Of a stretch of 64,000 nucleotides of DNA, positions 22,620-33,992 are shown in pieces. The translations under genes were made by a program, and so were the position numbers. Source of the DNA: Massospora cicadina (taxonomy: Eukaryota; Entomophthoromycota; Entomophthoromycetes; Entomophthorales; Entomophthoraceae); assembly GCA_022478985.1 (NCBI GenBank), contig JAKSZP010004225.1, positions 1 through 64,000 on the forward strand. The letters are read 5' to 3'. Under the pieces are notes generated by a model. That model was given only the letters and a program-made list of their open reading frames with translations, was not told the origin of the DNA and ran no database searches. Numbering within the stretch: the stretch's first letter is position 1; every line of letters begins with the position of its first letter.

Positions 22620-24110
22620 AAAATCATTCCAAAGGATGATTGAATGAAATGTTGGGGATGAACCCCAAGAAAACGCAAGGTGTGTAGAGAAATAACTGAA
22701 TAACACAGAGATGAGATATGGACAGTTATTTAAAAATAATGATGGAAAACGATGTTTATTCCTAAAGTCATCAGAATAAGTGGAAATAGTATGAATAACA
22801 CACAAAGACATTGTGTCAAGGTGGGCTAAGGAAACTATGGACCATACTCGCTAGTACTACTGGAAACTGATTAATTATGATTTTGCCAACTACCAGACCT
22901 GTTGCGTATAATGCCAACTCAACAAACCACATAAATATATATAACAGGATACAAGCTAGTACTCCCTGGATTTGTTTGTTATACTGTGTTAATAGATGTG
23001 ATGGGACCCCTGAGTATCAGCACAGAAGGCTTAAAATATATCATAGTGACAATAGACCCTCTAAGGGAGGGTACCCTAGTGAAAGAGCTTGGACTTAATG
23101 ACCACTGCCTCCCAAGTTTAATCCTGATAGATGAACTTTAAGTAGGGGACGATTATGACTGTGTTGGCGTTATGAACCAATGTCCCAAGCAAAGATAGTG
23201 AATAACAAGGCGGTCCATGGATTTTTTAGCCTATCATATGCTGCGTGAGGAGGTTTTCAGGTTTTATCCTCCTTTCCCATGAATTTGAATCACCTTAATT
23301 AGTGCGTATCGTCCCCAGTTCAGCCTCCTCAAATAAAAAACAAAAGACCCTCTAACTAAATGGGTTAAAACCAAAGCCCATGAGAAAAGCGTATGCCATG
23401 AGAAAAGCAAAGATTATTTTGGATCAAGTAATTTAACATCGAGGATTTACTCAAGTGATCTTGAGTGATAATGTAACTATTTTTAACTCATATGTAATTC
23501 TGAGGCTTAGCAAATTGATGGGGTTAGAGGAGTAGGATCAGTTCCATAGAGGACACAAAATAACGGAATAGTGGAAAGATTTAACAGAATTCTAGCTGTG
23601 ACTCTAAGCAAATTGATCTTAGGGAAAACTTTTACTTGGGGATCTTACCTAACTTCAGTTACCTTCCCCTAAACATAAGTCATCATACGTTTATTTGGAA
23701 AAACGCCACTCAAATTACTTTATGGACAGATGGAAGCAATACCAACAATTTTGTATTCTTCCATAGAGCCATCAGCGGGGATGAGTATTGATTTATACCT
23801 GAACCAACTGGTCTGTATTATGATAACCGCAATTGCAAGTGTTTGATGCTACCATTAAGAAAAGTATCAAAGCGAAATTGACAGATGAAAAGAACTGACC
23901 AGAAATTTAGAGTACCATGCGGGGATAAGATAGCATATTGCGACACCCATGGTTTTGGACAAAGAAATAAGCTGTAAGCTTTGTGGTTGGGTCCGCTTGA
24001 AGTGATTGACAAGTTGGCTACTTACGCCTGCACTTTCAAAAACATCACAGATGGCAGTGTAGGGAACCAGGTCCATATAAAATATCTCAAGTATTGGATA
24101 CTAAGGAGAA
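22620..24110 (+). pseudogene. Element C integrase
   Basis: The zinc-binding CCVxCQLNKPHKY lies at about 22895-22935. The first Asp is in VLIDVMGPLSISTEG (about 22988-23030). The second is in ILSDNVTIFNSYVIPRLSKLMG (about 23460-23520) and the Glu is in NGIVERFNRILAVTLSKL (about 23563-23615). The C-terminal module VPCGDKIAYCDTHGFGQRNKL (about 23915-23970) and VHIKYLKYW (about 24070-24096) closes the gene. All three catalytic positions are kept but stops interrupt the frame. A short insertion-like stretch at 23090-23335 separates the first and second catalytic blocks. Confidence 0.7.
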
Positions 24111-24119
24111 AGAGCGCAA

Positions 24120-24986
24120 TGTTCCTGAAGGACCAATGAACTTAAAAATAAGATCAAATCCTAGTGTTAGTCATGTTCAAGTGGGGGCCACTGAACCATG
24201 ATAAGTGATTAAGTCCTAAAAAAAGACCTTTGAACAATGGTAACTGCTTAAGTTCAAAAAATAAACTTCTGAACCAGAATTGTGGAAACAAAAGGATGGA
24301 AACTGAACCTATTGATAAGTTAAGTCCCATTGCAAAAGAGATTTTGGTAAAATTTTAAAAGTAATATAAGATAAATTTAATAAAGAAAATATATATAAAA
24401 ATATAAGAATGCAAAAAACAGTATTAAAATTTGATTTTTATCTTGTAATCATCAAAAAGTATCTGGTGATGTCCCCTTAAGTTATTGGTAGGACCAACTA
24501 GGGCTGAAACTGGGTCTGCAGCAAGTAGTACTGATGGGCTGATAGAATAAAAACACATCAGTAGAATCAGGACAGGTTGAAACTGAAATTTATCATGAGT
24601 AGTCCCTTAAGAAATGAAAACCAGCCTGGGGAAATGCAAGGAACATGGTATCAGAGAAGCTTACTGAGAAGATCCTTTAAATAATGAGGTGTCATATAAC
24701 CCTGACCTGGGGAAAACAGTCTTTCCAGACCTTTCTATTGGAAAAAACTTCTGAACTAGCCTGAAACAGCATGTGGCTGAGGGAACCACGCTCAGTGCAG
24801 GCTGCAGCAAGGAGGACATGTAATAGAAACGCGCATAGAAGAAGGACAACCAATACATTGATCAAGCAATGGAGATGGATCAAGAGCACTATGAAGCTAA
24901 GCTATGCTGGCGGACTTAATCAAAATACACTTGGCATATGCCCCAGAAAATCTTCATTACTGGACAATCTAGTCAAGTTAGGGATG
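24120..24986 (+). repeat. Element C 3' untranslated region
   Basis: It holds copies of the GGTTCAG-GGTCC motif in reverse complement (aaggaccaatgaac at about 24129, ggccactgaaccat at 24184, gacctttgaac at 24222), as expected for an element in the opposite orientation to B and H. A polypurine-like aagttagggatg precedes the 3' LTR. The small frame 24771-25064 runs into the LTR and is not a gene. Confidence 0.5.
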
Positions 24987-25111
24987 TGTTGGGATTTTGC
25001 CCACATCACCCAGCTTCATCAGTTATGTTTAATCTGCTTGTCCACTAGAGATTCATTCCACTAGTGGATTTTGGAGTCATCAATTTTATATATGATAACT
25101 ATTGTTCTGAG

Positions 25112-25402
25112 GGGGTGGAAGGCGAGTTGGTAAGGGCGTATGGCTACCAACCTGAAGGTTGCAGGTTCAATTCCTGCCCTTTGCACATCGATCGGGTGCC
25201 AGCCAAAGGAAGCTATTGGCGGTTAGTAGGTCTAATAACATGAAAACCTTACCCATGACGTAACCAGAAACATTTGAGTTCCAATCCGGAGGTGGAAAAA
25301 CATTCTTCAATGGAGTTGACCCTGTTCATGTTTCATGTCATTTCTTTCTTTCTTTTGGTAATGCCTGTCCCCTGGTTGGCTTGCCTCAGTTAAATAAAAT
25401 AA
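25112..25402 (+). mobile_element. tRNA-derived SINE with 15-bp target duplication
   Basis: A 291-bp insert carries RNA polymerase III-type internal promoter blocks: an A box-like aaggcgagttggtaag (about 25119-25134) and a B box ggttcaattcc (25164-25174) set in a T-arm (gcagg-loop-cctgc). The body is not tRNA-like and the end is A-rich (taaataaaataaa). Perfect direct repeats aactattgttctgag flank it at 25097-25111 and 25403-25417. The partner LTR has the empty site at 16215-16225. By counting, the anticodon position would read ACC, but the anticodon stem is poor, so it is not a functional tRNA. Confidence 0.85.
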
Positions 25403-25527
25403 AACTATTGTTCTGAGAAATAACTTAACAAATATTTATTGAACCATAAAATTACAATCTGGTGTACTGATATGCGTTTCATTGGGAAGATCCTTGACAA
25501 TAAACAGATGATAAGGGGTTGAATTTA

Positions 25528-25549
25528 CATCTAGTACTATTAAAAGGAA
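25528..25549 (+). mobile_element. Micro LINE insertion in element C 3' LTR
   Basis: The 22-bp catctagtactattaaaagg-aa sits between gttgaattta at 25518-25527 and 25550-25559. The 5' LTR lacks both the insert and the second repeat copy. The core catctagtacta equals the 3' end of the LINE at 36720-36732. Confidence 0.6.
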
Positions 25550-26442
25550 GTTGAATTTATTGATAAATTAATTGACTCATAGGATTAAATAAGGTCCTTT
25601 GCAACTGACTAGGGGGCTTATGAGTTTCTGGCAAGTAATGCCGCCTGTCATTGAGAAACTTTTAGCTTAACCTTTTCTTTATCAAAATATGATGTTTGTG
25701 GGTAAGAGTACTATTACCTAAGCAGGATGTACACATAAAGATAAAAATGATGGGAGTTTAGAGAAGCTGTCGAGACATGTTCTTTAATTCAACTCATTAG
25801 TGATTGCAGTCAAGTAGGAGAGAGAGCTCCATTAATATGATGAGGAAGATTATTGTTTTGCGCGACCTTGGAGGCATAAATTCATCACCGATGGCCACCT
25901 TTTCCAATTGGGGCACCAACCAATGAGTTGTGCGCAAAATTTCTTACTATTTACTACGATCTGCATAACAGATCAGATATGATTGAATATACAGTTATCC
26001 ATAAAATTTTATATTCTAGACTGTTTTAATTTTGTGATTGGTGTTGGAAGGAAAAGAATATCCTTCTTCTATATCATTTTGATCATGGCGTACTATGCAT
26101 GATGAGAAGGAAGAAGAACCTCTGAGGCTCATCCTAGGTTATTTTCTATTAGACGTAATAGGGAAGATGTCCCTATACTTCCAGAAAAAATTAATACTAG
26201 GACAAGCAACAGGTTGGCGTTGGACCTAATTACTATTTTGGCTATCAGCACAATTATAAAGAATCTTCATGCTACTATTGATCATTATATTCTTGTATTT
26301 TAAAGTTAAAACAATAACCATACAAGGTACCTGTGAATTTAAATAATTGAGCTAAAGCGAGTATTACTAAGAAAGCAGAATCAAATCCCAAACTTTTATC
26401 AATTGGTGCTCAATAAAAGCACAAGCTCCCTAAGTTTTAACA

Positions 26443-27720
26443 CCTGTCTATAGGAGAAAACCTGAGCGTATCTAATAGGACTAGTTGTGAAGGACTCAAC
26501 TAGGATAACAACCTTCATACAATTATTAACACACCCATATAAATTAATCCACAATAACTCAAGCACAATTCAAACCTGTGTAGTAAACACAAAAAAATCT
26601 ACAATGGTCAAACTGAGAGGGTGAACCAAACCCAGGAGCAAGATCTCTGCTCTTACACTTCTGCAAGTCATGACGAATGGGCGTCAGACCTCTCTCTGGC
26701 ATAATTTGCATATCTAATGCCCCATAGCATCCATCATCCTTTCTTCCTTTAAATTAATTTCGAATAAAGCCCCTCATTCCATATTAGTACCCGTCTCACT
26801 TATACTGTTCCTTCTGCAGAGGAACACCTTAATTATATATGTGAAACCTACAATCTTTTACATGAGCACCTGTCAAAGACAGTTGATGAATGAAAGAAAA
26901 TGCGGACAAGAACTCCACATGGGCAAAGAGCTCAAAAAATGATACCTTGTCATGTTGGAAACTCGCCATCTGCGCATGAAAGTTCTTCCTGAAAGCTAGC
27001 ATATAAATGCTCTGGGTCCTATGAGGTGTTGAAGGGCTTAGGAAATGGCGCCTTCCATATTAATCACCCTACAATTGAAAAAAATCACAGCATGTTTCAT
27101 AGTTCCCTATTGTCTCCATTAAAGTCCCTATGACCACGTCGCCTGAATACATCATGATAGATACTCCCAGAAGGCAGAAGTAATGGCAATCTTGGCCTCA
27201 CGTATCCACGTCACTCAATCCAGTGCCTGGTGGCTTAAATGGAAACTCTTTTTATAATATGACTGTGTGAGTGCAAAAATTGCGTCAATTGCTGCAATCT
27301 AATAAAAGTTTTTACAAGCAATCAATCCCAATGCTCCTTACCCTCCCCAGAAGGTAATGAATTTTCCTTACAATCAAACTCCCTTAAGAGAATAATATTT
27401 ATGCCCTCATTCATGCCCCAGGAGGGGAAATGTATACTGTCTTAAGGAAAAGATAATACAAAGCACTTAAATCACATTTCCCCAGCTAATTAAGGGAGTC
27501 TTTACCTCAAAGGAGCAGGATTAGACCTAAACAATCAGTAAGGCCTCTACACTGATAAGTGACCTAGATCACATGGTAGATGAGCGGTGTTTTACTGCCC
27601 TGACTCCAAAAGAATTACCTTCTCAGCAACCATTCCCTATTTTGAACTGGTAAAGTTGAAGGGGTGTGAATAGAGATTTAAGCATGTGCCTTTGTAAGAA
27701 CCCAGGGATCACCTTAAGTA
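26443..27720 (-). pseudogene. Decayed Ty3 gag-like region, minus strand
   Basis: About 26880-27340 aligns by eye with the gag of element A on the minus strand. For example, atcttggcctcacgtatcca corresponds to gctttggcttccgcgtataa at about 9317-9336, and gcgtcaattgctgcaatcta to a similar stretch near 9515. No frame longer than about 60 codons remains. The part next to element C (26443-26640) has LTR-like stretches but I could not define an end. Confidence 0.35.
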
Positions 27721-29580
27721 TGACCAGTTTACTGACCAAACTTATGTAATCTTTCACCCATCCCAAACCCCCATATGATCCATTGTTTGTAATTCAAATT
27801 GACTTTCTATTAGTAGTTTATATCATGGATCAAACTCGCGGAGCATGCAGAGTGCTATTGATTTTTTGCCTTGAAATTAGCAGTAAGTTGGGTTCTTGAA
27901 GAATTAGTGTTAGTAACTTTCTATCTATAATAATATGTCAAGATTAAAAGTATCCTGATAAATTTATTTCTGAGCCAGTGGATTTGCTATAAAAAAATTA
28001 TGACATGACATGATCTCTCTTTCCTCTCCCCAAACCCATTGTAATGCCAAACCAGAACAATCAGTAGTTCCCAAAGAGGCCTTGGGTTGGGACCATCTAG
28101 TACTAAAAAAGTAGTTCCCAAAGAGGAAAAGGCTTTCGCCAATTCCAAAGCTTCATACTACCCAATATATAGGCAAATACCCTCTTTAGGGTAAGTTACC
28201 ATATTATTTCTTTAGTTTCCCACCCTTTAAATATAAAAAACTGCCTTTTACTAAGATTATATTATGTGGAGTTTAATTCCACCATCTTTCTGCGATATAT
28301 CAGTGGTATATATTAATGCATGGCAAAATCCATTAACTAGTTCAAGCTTTTAGGAAGCAAATATTGCAACATACTGACCTAACAAATTTCCACATTATAG
28401 TGAAATACATATACTTTGTTATTCCTGAGCCTGTTTCCAATCCAAAGCACACAGCTTGGATACCATAAATATAAAAAATGTTTATCTGTTATAAATTGGC
28501 ATGATCTGCCCATTCTATGTCCCCATACTCTCTAAACACCCTATATAATACTAAACATTCCGCAAATTTTTGAGTTTTTGTCATCCTTTCTGAAACTTAT
28601 GTCAATAGGGTTATTACCAGTTAGGCCCGCGGTTGCCCCATCACAGCCTCCTGGCTTGGTATGAGGGCTTTAGTATGTTATTGAACGATTTTACTACTCA
28701 CCTTGGCTTTTAAGTCCCAAACTAAAAATCACTTATTCTTCTGGGCCCTTGGCATGCTGGGCCAATAACTTAGTAATGCTGCACCCAGTTCACATTCTAA
28801 GTATTTTTAATTAGCTTGAACCCTAGCAAAGTCGTGATGATTGTATTTTAACCACCTAAATAATCCTTGGCAAAAATAGATCATATTTAGTACTTTAAAT
28901 CCACTAAGGCTTCAAGTTATTTTTTCAGCATATCTTTCTGATTTTTTGCAGCAGATCAGAGGCTATTATTTGTACTATTTGAGGGTCTTCAAAGGCCTTC
29001 AGGCCCAAGTGGCGCTACTTGGCTCTTTGTACCCTCTGACGCCCATTGATATTGTGTTATCTGGACCTACCAGACCTTAAAGTCCCCCAGAACTACTTAT
29101 CTTTTAAATTTTGCTTCATTGACTAACAATGACATTGGCCTAGGGTCCTTTTTAGTCTCGATAAATCAGCTAAAAAAATACCAATAAGGTTATTTTGAGA
29201 TTTTGAGCCCACATGGTAAGTAACTATCCAACATGTCTTTGAACTTAGATGCGCATATAAAAGTTGAATAACATAGGCTTTCTTTGCTCACAAAGTCATA
29301 GTTTCTAATTTTAAATTATCTAAGAAGAGGTCTTGACGCTCATATTGAGAATTGTAAAGTATGTCTAAAGGCAATTAGAAAAGTATTGAGACCTTAAATA
29401 AGCATTTGGGTCAAAAAAGTTACTTAACCATATAATGAATTATGAGAGAAGTTTATAATGTTTGAAGAGTCTACATTGAAAAATTTGGACAAAAGCCCTC
29501 CCAAGGTATAGCCAAAACTGTGCCTTCCAAACTAATATCAACAAAATTTTAATTTATTCTCTTGAATTACTCATGTATTA
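27721..29580. other. AT-rich relic DNA without a readable gene
   Basis: No frame, LTR end or RNA gene could be supported apart from the 31-bp LINE tail at 28080. Its position inside the left border of LTR I suggests the internal part of a minus-strand element in an advanced state of decay. Confidence 0.35.
28080..28110 (+). mobile_element. 31-bp LINE 3'-end insertion with 16-bp target duplication
   Basis: The insert holds cttgggttgggaccatctag followed by tactaaaaaa. It matches the last 30 bases of the LINE at 36706-36735 except for one base and the A tail. Perfect repeats gtagttcccaaagagg flank it at 28064-28079 and 28111-28126. This is a severely 5'-truncated target-primed insertion. Confidence 0.85.
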
Positions 29581-29591
29581 AGCATCAAATC

Positions 29592-30286
29592 TTTATGTAA
29601 GATAAAATATGTCCCTGGTGAAAAATTCGCGTGGTTTTTAGAACTTTATAAAGCGAGAAAGAAGATATGTATATGATAACAATATTCATTCCTTCTGTAA
29701 ACATTTTTATTTTTTTTGTATAGGTTCGAGGTTTGCATTCAACTATTGTTGATAATACTATGATAATAGATGTGGGTCAGTCTTATTAGTATGAAAACTA
29801 TTACCCATATGAGTTCTTCAATATCAAATTTATCTGCTCAAGTTTTCTCCTTTAAACAGGTAATGATAACCTTCCTTCAACTCACTTGAAGATACTTAAA
29901 AAAATCCAGCAAAAAAGGGAAAACTATCCCTTAAACTCTAATTTAATGATGTGGAAAACTTTTTGCCATAAAGGTAACCTCTCCCTTTCACCTTTGATGC
30001 AAGAAATTTTAAAACAACATACAATTAGATAAGAGAAACTATTTACTCAAACTTTTCTAGTAGAATCTTGAATATTTGTATCACTAACTAGAATAAATGT
30101 CTTCTGCAAGTGTCTTTTATGATAAATCATAAAGGAATATAATAATAAGGAAAGAGGTAAAATAACTCATTGTAAAAAACAGAGAAGAGTGCTATAGTGT
30201 GACAACAGCTAGCCAGTCATCTTCTCTATGATTTATTTCTTCCTTAAGCAGGCTTATTCCTACAACTACAAGACGTATGATATAAA
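29592..30286 (-). repeat. LTR I, first part (split by LINE)
   Basis: Before it stands catgtattaagcatcaaat, which resembles the primer site followed by an LTR end (catgtagtgagcaccaatt), with three changes. Inside, at about 29784-29802, lies attagtatgaaaactatta, the hairpin position of the A and H LTRs. The LTR continues after the LINE at 36753. It is minus-strand in orientation and heavily decayed. Confidence 0.45.
30270..30286 (+). repeat. LINE target site duplication, left copy
   Basis: aagacgtatgatataaa here matches aagacgtatgatgtaaa at 36736-36752 at 16 of 17 positions and fixes the LINE ends. Confidence 0.85.
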
Positions 30287-30382
30287 GCTTACAATCTCTT
30301 TCTGCTAAGTATCACTTTTCAAAAATCAATTCAGCCTGAAATTTAGCTCCACTAAAGAGATTTACAAAAACTATTAGCAAAT

Positions 30383-32533
30383 ATGGCGGGAAACCCCACA
30401 AAAGAACCCGCAGACTATGCCAAACGAGCCAGCACCAACCCCAAATGAAGCAACCCTCGGTTACCCACCTCAGGGTCAACCAGAATCACCCGCTCTCAAG
30501 CAGCAGCCATGAAAGCAGGCACCACCCCCCAACCTGGAGCTACCCATAACTAGCGCCAGTTCACCTGATCGCACTTCTGCAACCTGCACGCCTAACAGCT
30601 CTGTGTGCACTGCCTCCCACCAACCCGCTGGGCCCCCTCCAACCAAGGAGGTCATCACCCACACTGTTTTAATGGCGTCTGCTTAGTTGAATGCAACTCA
30701 GCCCATCCAGTCATTCACCTCCCCCATTGTGTCAGCTAATTCAGCCCCATCTATTATTGCTGACGCCGTGTTTCTGGCTCCCTCCATGAGGGGCGATACC
30801 CAGCTACCTGGCCCCAAACCCTCAGATGTAAGGTTGGATTAGCCGCACATTCTGGTTCACTAAGCACCAAATAGGGACAATCTACTCTTCCCAATGAGGA
30901 TTCAAATGGTTCGGATTTTGGAACTTCACACCAGTTCCAATCTCATCCGTCCCATTTAAACCCCGTAATTGGCACTTCTCAAGTTGGCACTTTATCTCCA
31001 TATGCTGAAAATGACCAATTCACCAATCAGCCAGTGAGTTTTGCCCAAAAAATCACAGCAAATACTCGGGCTGAATTTACCCAAATAGATTGGGATGGTG
31101 ATGAAACATCGCCCTCCTCCCAATTGGCTGAAGTTAATTCCAATCTGGATGGGCCTCCCCAATTTAGCGAGGCCCAACAATCACCTGGCCCTCAAACCCT
31201 TGGATGTAGGGTTGGATTAGCCGCACATTCTGGTTCACTAAGCACCAAATTGGGACAATCTACACTTCCCAATGGGGTTTTAAATGGTTCAGATTTTGGA
31301 ACTTCACACCAGTTCCAATTTCACCCGTCCCATTTAAACCCCATAATCGGCACTTCTCAAGTCGGCACTTTATCTCCATATGCTGAAAACGACCAATTCA
31401 CCAATCAGCCAGTGAGTTTTGCCCACGAAATCACAGCAAATACTCGGGCTGAATTTACCCAAAGAGATTGGGATGGTGATGAAACATCTCCCTCCTCCCA
31501 ATTGGCTGGAGTTAATTCCAATCTGGATGAGCCTCCCCAATTTAGCGAGGCCCAACAAACCACCCCTCAATTTAATATGACGCCAGCAACTGCTGTAACA
31601 TTCCAGCAACAAGGGAACTCTGCAAACTTGTCCAAACCACCAGCTCACACTCAACCCGCAATTGCAGCCCAAAGCAAACACAAACGTACCAAAGGAGCCA
31701 CTGGGGCGTGGCAAAAACCTCTGGCACCAACGCTACCCAAAGCTGATCCCCGTGAAGTGGCGTTTATTGCTGATGTTAAGAAGAAATGGGCGAAACTAGA
31801 GCGCAAAAAGCTCTACCTCGCTCTACCCTCTCCCACGCAATTCGCCTTTATTATGGGCATAACCCTGTTGAATTCTATACAGAGGATTACTTCTCATAAA
31901 TTGCAGCGATTGCGGAGACATTCCCAATTAACACCACCATCCATAATCAGTGGAGGGCCACTACATCGATGTGGGCTTCACTGAAGCTGCCCTTGCTGAC
32001 CATGCTGCCACCCTCCAGGTCATTATTCCACGTGGATCTCTTCACATCTCCCGCACACGCTCTCACCTGGAGAAAAATTCATGGGTTACTTTTTCCAACC
32101 TACCAACGACTGTTGATCCTGAGTCTCTTAAACTGGCACTCCATTGTGGTTTAATGGAGTTTAGTCTGTTCTTTCAGTGGACTTTAGCATCCCCTCTTAC
32201 TATGCTCCCACTCAAAGAGCTCGCACTGCTAGGGCGTTTTTCATCCCCTCCCCCACTGTATCCCGCAACATTGAGGTTATTCCTCATGTGGCAGTAGTTG
32301 AGGCATGCCCTGAGATCTTTTTTGTCGACCCTGATCAGGCGCGCCCCAGGTGTTCATGGTGTAACGCCCTTGGACACTTGTATAGTGGCTGCACAGCTCG
32401 AAAACAAGCCCTCTTAGCCACCACCCAGGTGCCTAAACCAGGCCAAAAACGATCCCATGTGGCTGCAGCAGCAATTCCACAACCCACACAATGGGTTCCC
32501 GTTCAAGACCTGTCCCTGAGGCCTTACGCCTAG
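30383..32533 (+). pseudogene. LINE ORF1 with tandem repeat and CCHC zinc knuckle
   Basis: The likely start is the ATG at 30383 (MAGNPTKEPADYAKRAST), in the same frame as the long open part 31034-31984 (316 codons). Two stops interrupt the first 600 bases. A 378-bp unit is duplicated in tandem (30807-31183 and 31184-31561). After 31984 the reading moves to other frames: 31950-32297 (ALADHAATLQVIIPRGSL) and 32177-32533. The latter holds RPRCSWCNALGHLYSGCTAR, a complete CX2CX4HX4C knuckle. The product would bind LINE RNA and form the ribonucleoprotein. At least two frameshifts are needed to read it through. Confidence 0.7.
30807..31561 (+). repeat. Two-copy tandem repeat (about 378 bp) in LINE ORF1
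   Basis: The copies are 30807-31183 and 31184-31561. Markers such as ggttggattagccgcacatt, ttggcacttctcaag-like blocks and caatctggat recur at a spacing of 377-378 bases, which is 126 codons. The copies are over 90% alike by eye and differ by a one-base indel near the start. Confidence 0.85.
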
Positions 32534-32536
32534 CAG

Positions 32537-33159
32537 TTGAAACAGCTAACCCCACTATTGGTATGGGATACCTTCGCGCTCATGCCCCCCTTCCAGTGGG
32601 CACCCCCTCCATTCTCCCAGAGTCAACTCTCTCTCTCACCAAGCGCAAGGCATCTCCCACAGGGTGCCCCTCGTCAGCCACCCCCACTCAGGGCTCCGCG
32701 GCACCCCCATCAACCTCCACCAGCGATTTATCGCATCAACCCTTAGCTCCCAATGGAGCTATGCCCACCAGCATGGACTGGCAACCCACGGCCTGCGGTA
32801 GAAGTGCCACCTCAAAGAGTCCTACCCCAACCCCAAAGTCCATTTTGCGCGGATCCTTTGCAGTGTTGGAGGAAGTGAATATGGACTCAGACTCATCAAA
32901 TGGGGACACCGCGGAGGTCACCATTGAGCACCCTCAGGTCCTTCCCCTGCAACATAGCGGGGGCAGCATCCTAGGCTGGCTTACTGGGTCCTCCGCCCCC
33001 CACCCTCTCCTTCCCCTCAGAACCCTCGACGCTCCTCACGGATTACAGCTAATAGTCAAGCTAAAGGACTCAAAACTAGCCGTCTCACAGCAGCAGATTT
33101 AAGCGCTGGCAACCCCAGGACATGGAGGGGAACAGCTATAAGTCCCCCTGGCAGCACCC
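32537..33159 (+). pseudogene. LINE proline/serine-rich linker region
   Basis: The frame 32491-33102 (203 codons) is rich in Pro, Ser and Thr and has no recognised domain. It lies between the zinc knuckle of ORF1 and the endonuclease of ORF2. It may be the end of ORF1 or the leader of ORF2, and low complexity makes either uncertain. Confidence 0.45.
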
Positions 33160-33992
33160 TGGCCCTGCAATCCATCAACGCAAATGGGTTGCGGGACTTT
33201 AAGTGGAGAGCCCGCCTCCTCCAAAACTTCAGGTCAGCACAAATTGACATCGCTGCTGTCCAGGAGCCCCATATCCTCCCCCACGAACAATCTGCATGGA
33301 ATGAACAGTTTGGAGGCAACTCCTTCTGGACAAACCATGCCACCCTTTATTGTTTTGAATCCCTGGGTTAAAACCCATTTTTTTCACAATATCTAGGTGG
33401 CCGCCTCATATTGGCCAAACTCACCACTCCTGACTTCTCCTTCTTCGCTGCAAGCATCTACCTGCCTAATGCAGGTCAAGAGCAAAATCAGCTCTTGAAA
33501 GAGCTCGTCCAACTCAATCTCCCATGGAATACAGTCCTCTTAGGAGATTTCAATACAACCATAAGTCGCGTCCGTGACTCTTACCCCCCTGCAGCAAAGG
33601 AACGCCCTGGATCAATTCGCCTCCAGGATATCCTTCGCCTGAGTGGCTTTATAGATGCACTTCCACCCTCCGCGTCTGGCCTAGGCTGCATGACTAGGAT
33701 CCAGTATGATGGAGGAGCTTTCCAGTCAGCGTCACGCATAGATATGGCACTGATTGGCCCCCTGCTAATTGGCCGCGTCTCCTCTCCCATCTCTCGTGAC
33801 AACCATCTGAGTGATCACAGATCACTCACCGTTGTCCTCACCACCACACTTAGACCGTCGCGTAGGTTCTGGCCTAGGGTTGCCCCAGCTCTTCTCAACA
33901 ACCCCTTCACTAAGGAGAAGCTGTCTATGACCATCCGGAACTCTCACCTCCCCCACCCCACCTGCTTGACCACAAGGCTAGATGGGTGGTGA
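33160..33992 (+). CDS. LINE apurinic/apyrimidinic-type endonuclease domain
   Basis: The domain is read in one frame with a single stop at 33369-33371. The motifs are in the expected order: SINANGLRD (Asn), AAVQEPH (catalytic Glu), SIYLPN, LLGDFNT (Asp and Asn), SRIDMALIG and HLSDHRSL (Asp-His pair). These are the residues of the exonuclease-endonuclease-phosphatase fold that nicks target DNA to prime reverse transcription. The uninterrupted part is 33411-33992. It ends by running out of frame near 33960, after which the RT frame continues the protein. Confidence 0.85.

Larger units (their letters stand above)
16102..26442 (+). mobile_element. Element C: Ty3/gypsy LTR retrotransposon, plus strand
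   Basis: The LTRs at 16102-18654 and 24987-26442 flank a plus-strand internal region with gag, protease, dUTPase-like connector, RT, RNase H, integrase and 3' region. The lengths look unequal only because each LTR received later insertions: about 1.43 kb in the left, and a SINE plus a tiny LINE tail in the right. Without these each is about 1.12 kb. The flanks tctgt and cctgt form a 4/5 target duplication. Coding parts are full of stops, so the element is old and dead. Confidence 0.85.
24987..26442 (+). repeat. Element C 3' LTR
   Basis: It starts TGTTGGGATTTTGCCC and ends taagttttaaca. It contains the SINE (25112-25402) and the micro LINE insertion (25528-25549). At 26402 lies attggtgctcaa, a copy of the primer-site start about 41 bp before the LTR end, also present in the 5' LTR. 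Confidence 0.85.

Noticed and set aside
22850..22866. Further LINE tails (ctagtacta near 22852 and 22955)
   Set aside because: Both lie in the integrase coding region of element C, where the bases are explained by conserved codons, and no direct repeats flank them.
25111..25185. A functional tRNA gene
   Set aside because: The B box and T-arm are good, but the anticodon stem pairs poorly, there is no proper acceptor stem, and target duplications show it is the head of a SINE.
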